6,893 nucleotides of DNA, from the NCBI GenBank assembly GCA_021202835.1, contig JAJQCI010000210.1, positions 1-6,893 on the forward strand. Direction: 5' to 3'. How positions within the stretch are numbered: the stretch's first letter is position 1; every line of letters begins with the position of its first letter. This DNA comes from Clostridiales bacterium. Lineage in GTDB: Bacteria > Bacillota > Clostridia > Lachnospirales > CAG-274. Of this stretch, positions 6,593-6,893 are shown piece by piece. The notes beneath the pieces are model-generated. The model had not been told where the DNA came from, made no database searches, and was given only the letters and a program-made list of their open reading frames with translations. The position numbers were made by a program, and so were the translations under genes.

Positions 6593-6683
6593 GCTTCGTC
6601 AACCGTAGTATATGAAGGATAGGACGTATATGCATAGCCGCCGGCCAAGACTATATTGCTGTAAAAATCACTAGTTCAGCCTT

Positions 6684-6717
6684 AAAAGGGCTCTGTCAAA
6701 TAATAACGAGCCCTTTT
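6684..6717 (-). terminator. Stem-loop at the transposase stop codon, IS66 subterminal
   Basis: AAAAGGGCTC (6684-6693) and GAGCCCTTTT (6708-6717) are perfect 10-bp arms around a 14-nt loop. On the minus strand the stem ends in TTTT followed by AAG, giving a modest terminator for the transposase gene, whose TGA (6696-6698) lies in the loop. As a dyad near an IS end it may also stop outside transcription from entering the element. Confidence 0.6.
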
Positions 6718-6893
6718 GAAATTATTGTGTGCACATTTTGAAAGACACATAACCGTTTTCTTTTTAGTGTTTCTATTACACTTAATATGCGGCAAAACAT
6801 TTCCTGCCCCTTATCGGTTCTGAAACCGCCGGCCATTTTTTGCCTGTTTTTGCATTTTCTCAGATCTCTTTCGCTCATATTATTGTCGAAAGG
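6696..6893 (-). CDS. IS66-family transposase, C-terminal fragment (5' part beyond window)
   Basis: The frame is open from the window edge to the TGA at 6696-6698, giving 65 visible residues; the ATG at 6878 is internal. It begins PFDNNMSERDLRKCKNRQK, the highly conserved C-terminal block of IS66 transposases (NNxxERDxR), whose Glu is the last acidic residue of the DDE catalytic triad. It continues with AGGFRTDKGQEMFCRI, matching the family's GGFRSxxGAxxFCRI segment, and a short basic tail. The protein would cut and join the IS ends during transposition. It lies on the same strand as the dockerin gene remnant and directly upstream of it, so transcription reading out of the element would run into that remnant. 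Whether the full transposase is intact cannot be seen here. Confidence 0.88.
   Translation of the reverse strand, partial: PFDNNMSERDLRKCKNRQKMAGGFRTDKGQEMFCRILSVIETLKRKRLCVFQNVHTIISKGLVII

Larger units (their letters stand above)
5663..6660 (-). pseudogene. C-terminal remnant of a secreted dockerin-bearing carbohydrate-active protein
   Basis: The main open frame runs from about 6598 to the TGA at 5663-5665; the GTG at 6553 is not a convincing start and has no ribosome site. Coding character continues upstream in another frame (6660 to about 6592, including VLAGGYAYTSYPSYTTVDEA), so one A appears to be missing from the A5 run complementary to 6588-6592. No start or signal peptide remains. 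Reading from the GTG, residues 1-130 look like part of a beta-sandwich (GEYFYPKAGDKYHIELSRL; IYAGFFAARYASITVTNIDI). Residues 155-235 form another beta-rich domain, and 237-293 are a dockerin. By general resemblance, GFFAARxAxxTxxNI followed by an LxSY-containing domain recalls C-termini of multidomain pectate lyases; this is memory, not a search. The gene ends 18 bp from a shared terminator. The upstream truncation coincides with an IS66-like end. Confidence 0.78.
6661..6893 (-). mobile_element. IS66-family insertion sequence, one end (continues beyond the window)
   Basis: Contains the 3' end of an IS66-type transposase gene, a hairpin overlapping its stop, and then a short stretch before the dockerin gene remnant. 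I place the boundary at 6661 because GTAAAAATCACTAG starting there begins with GTAA, the terminal bases usual for IS66-family inverted repeats, and because dockerin-gene coding character becomes unclear here. The adjacent ATATTGCT (6653-6660) would be one copy of the expected 8-bp target duplication. The other end is outside the window, so neither the inverted repeat nor the duplication can be confirmed. The boundary could be off by about 20 bp, since the dockerin-side frame stays open to 6676. Confidence 0.65.

Noticed and set aside
5584..6682. Shared TTCAGCCT between the 5561-5592 hairpin and the IS66 end near 6676, considered as a second IS end
   Set aside because: The match is only 8 bp with unrelated flanks, and the hairpin lies on the far side of the dockerin remnant. 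Chance is the simpler reading.

Overview
The window looks like chromosomal DNA of an anaerobic, plant-fibre-associated Firmicute of the class Clostridia. The evidence is strong AGGAGG-type ribosome binding sites, tightly packed sugar operons, Firmicutes-style ABC proteins, a type I dockerin and an IS66-family transposase. No rRNA or marker gene is present, so the genus cannot be named.

Positions 1-5487 (+ strand) hold one co-directional sugar uptake and catabolism operon whose 5' end lies outside the window. In order it carries a ribose-class substrate-binding protein (N-terminus cut off), a double ABC ATPase, an RbsC-type permease, a ribokinase and a TIM-barrel sugar isomerase. The last two have the residues expected of a ribokinase and of an L-rhamnose-isomerase-type enzyme. 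A strong stem-loop separates the binding-protein gene from the ATPase gene. The ATPase and permease genes overlap by 4 bp, and the remaining gaps are 64 and 16 bp. The likely flow is capture, ATP-driven import, aldose-ketose isomerisation and phosphorylation. The sugar is not known: several ribose-contact positions of the binding protein are changed, and no rbsD, transketolase, aldolase or regulator is visible.

Positions 5488-5662 are a convergent intergenic region with three successive perfect-stem hairpins. The last is a good, probably bidirectional, intrinsic terminator. The region also has an orphan Shine-Dalgarno and a five-codon ORF on the minus strand.

Positions 5663-6660 (- strand) are the C-terminal remnant of a secreted carbohydrate-active protein: a beta-sandwich-like region, a second beta-rich domain and a two-repeat type I dockerin. 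It has lost its 5' part and carries a one-base frameshift in an A5 run, so I call it a pseudogene, although the indel could be a sequencing error. Immediately upstream, from about 6661 to the window end, is the end of an IS66-family element with the C-terminus of its DDE transposase. The simplest history is that the IS66 element inserted into the dockerin gene and separated it from its promoter and N-terminus.
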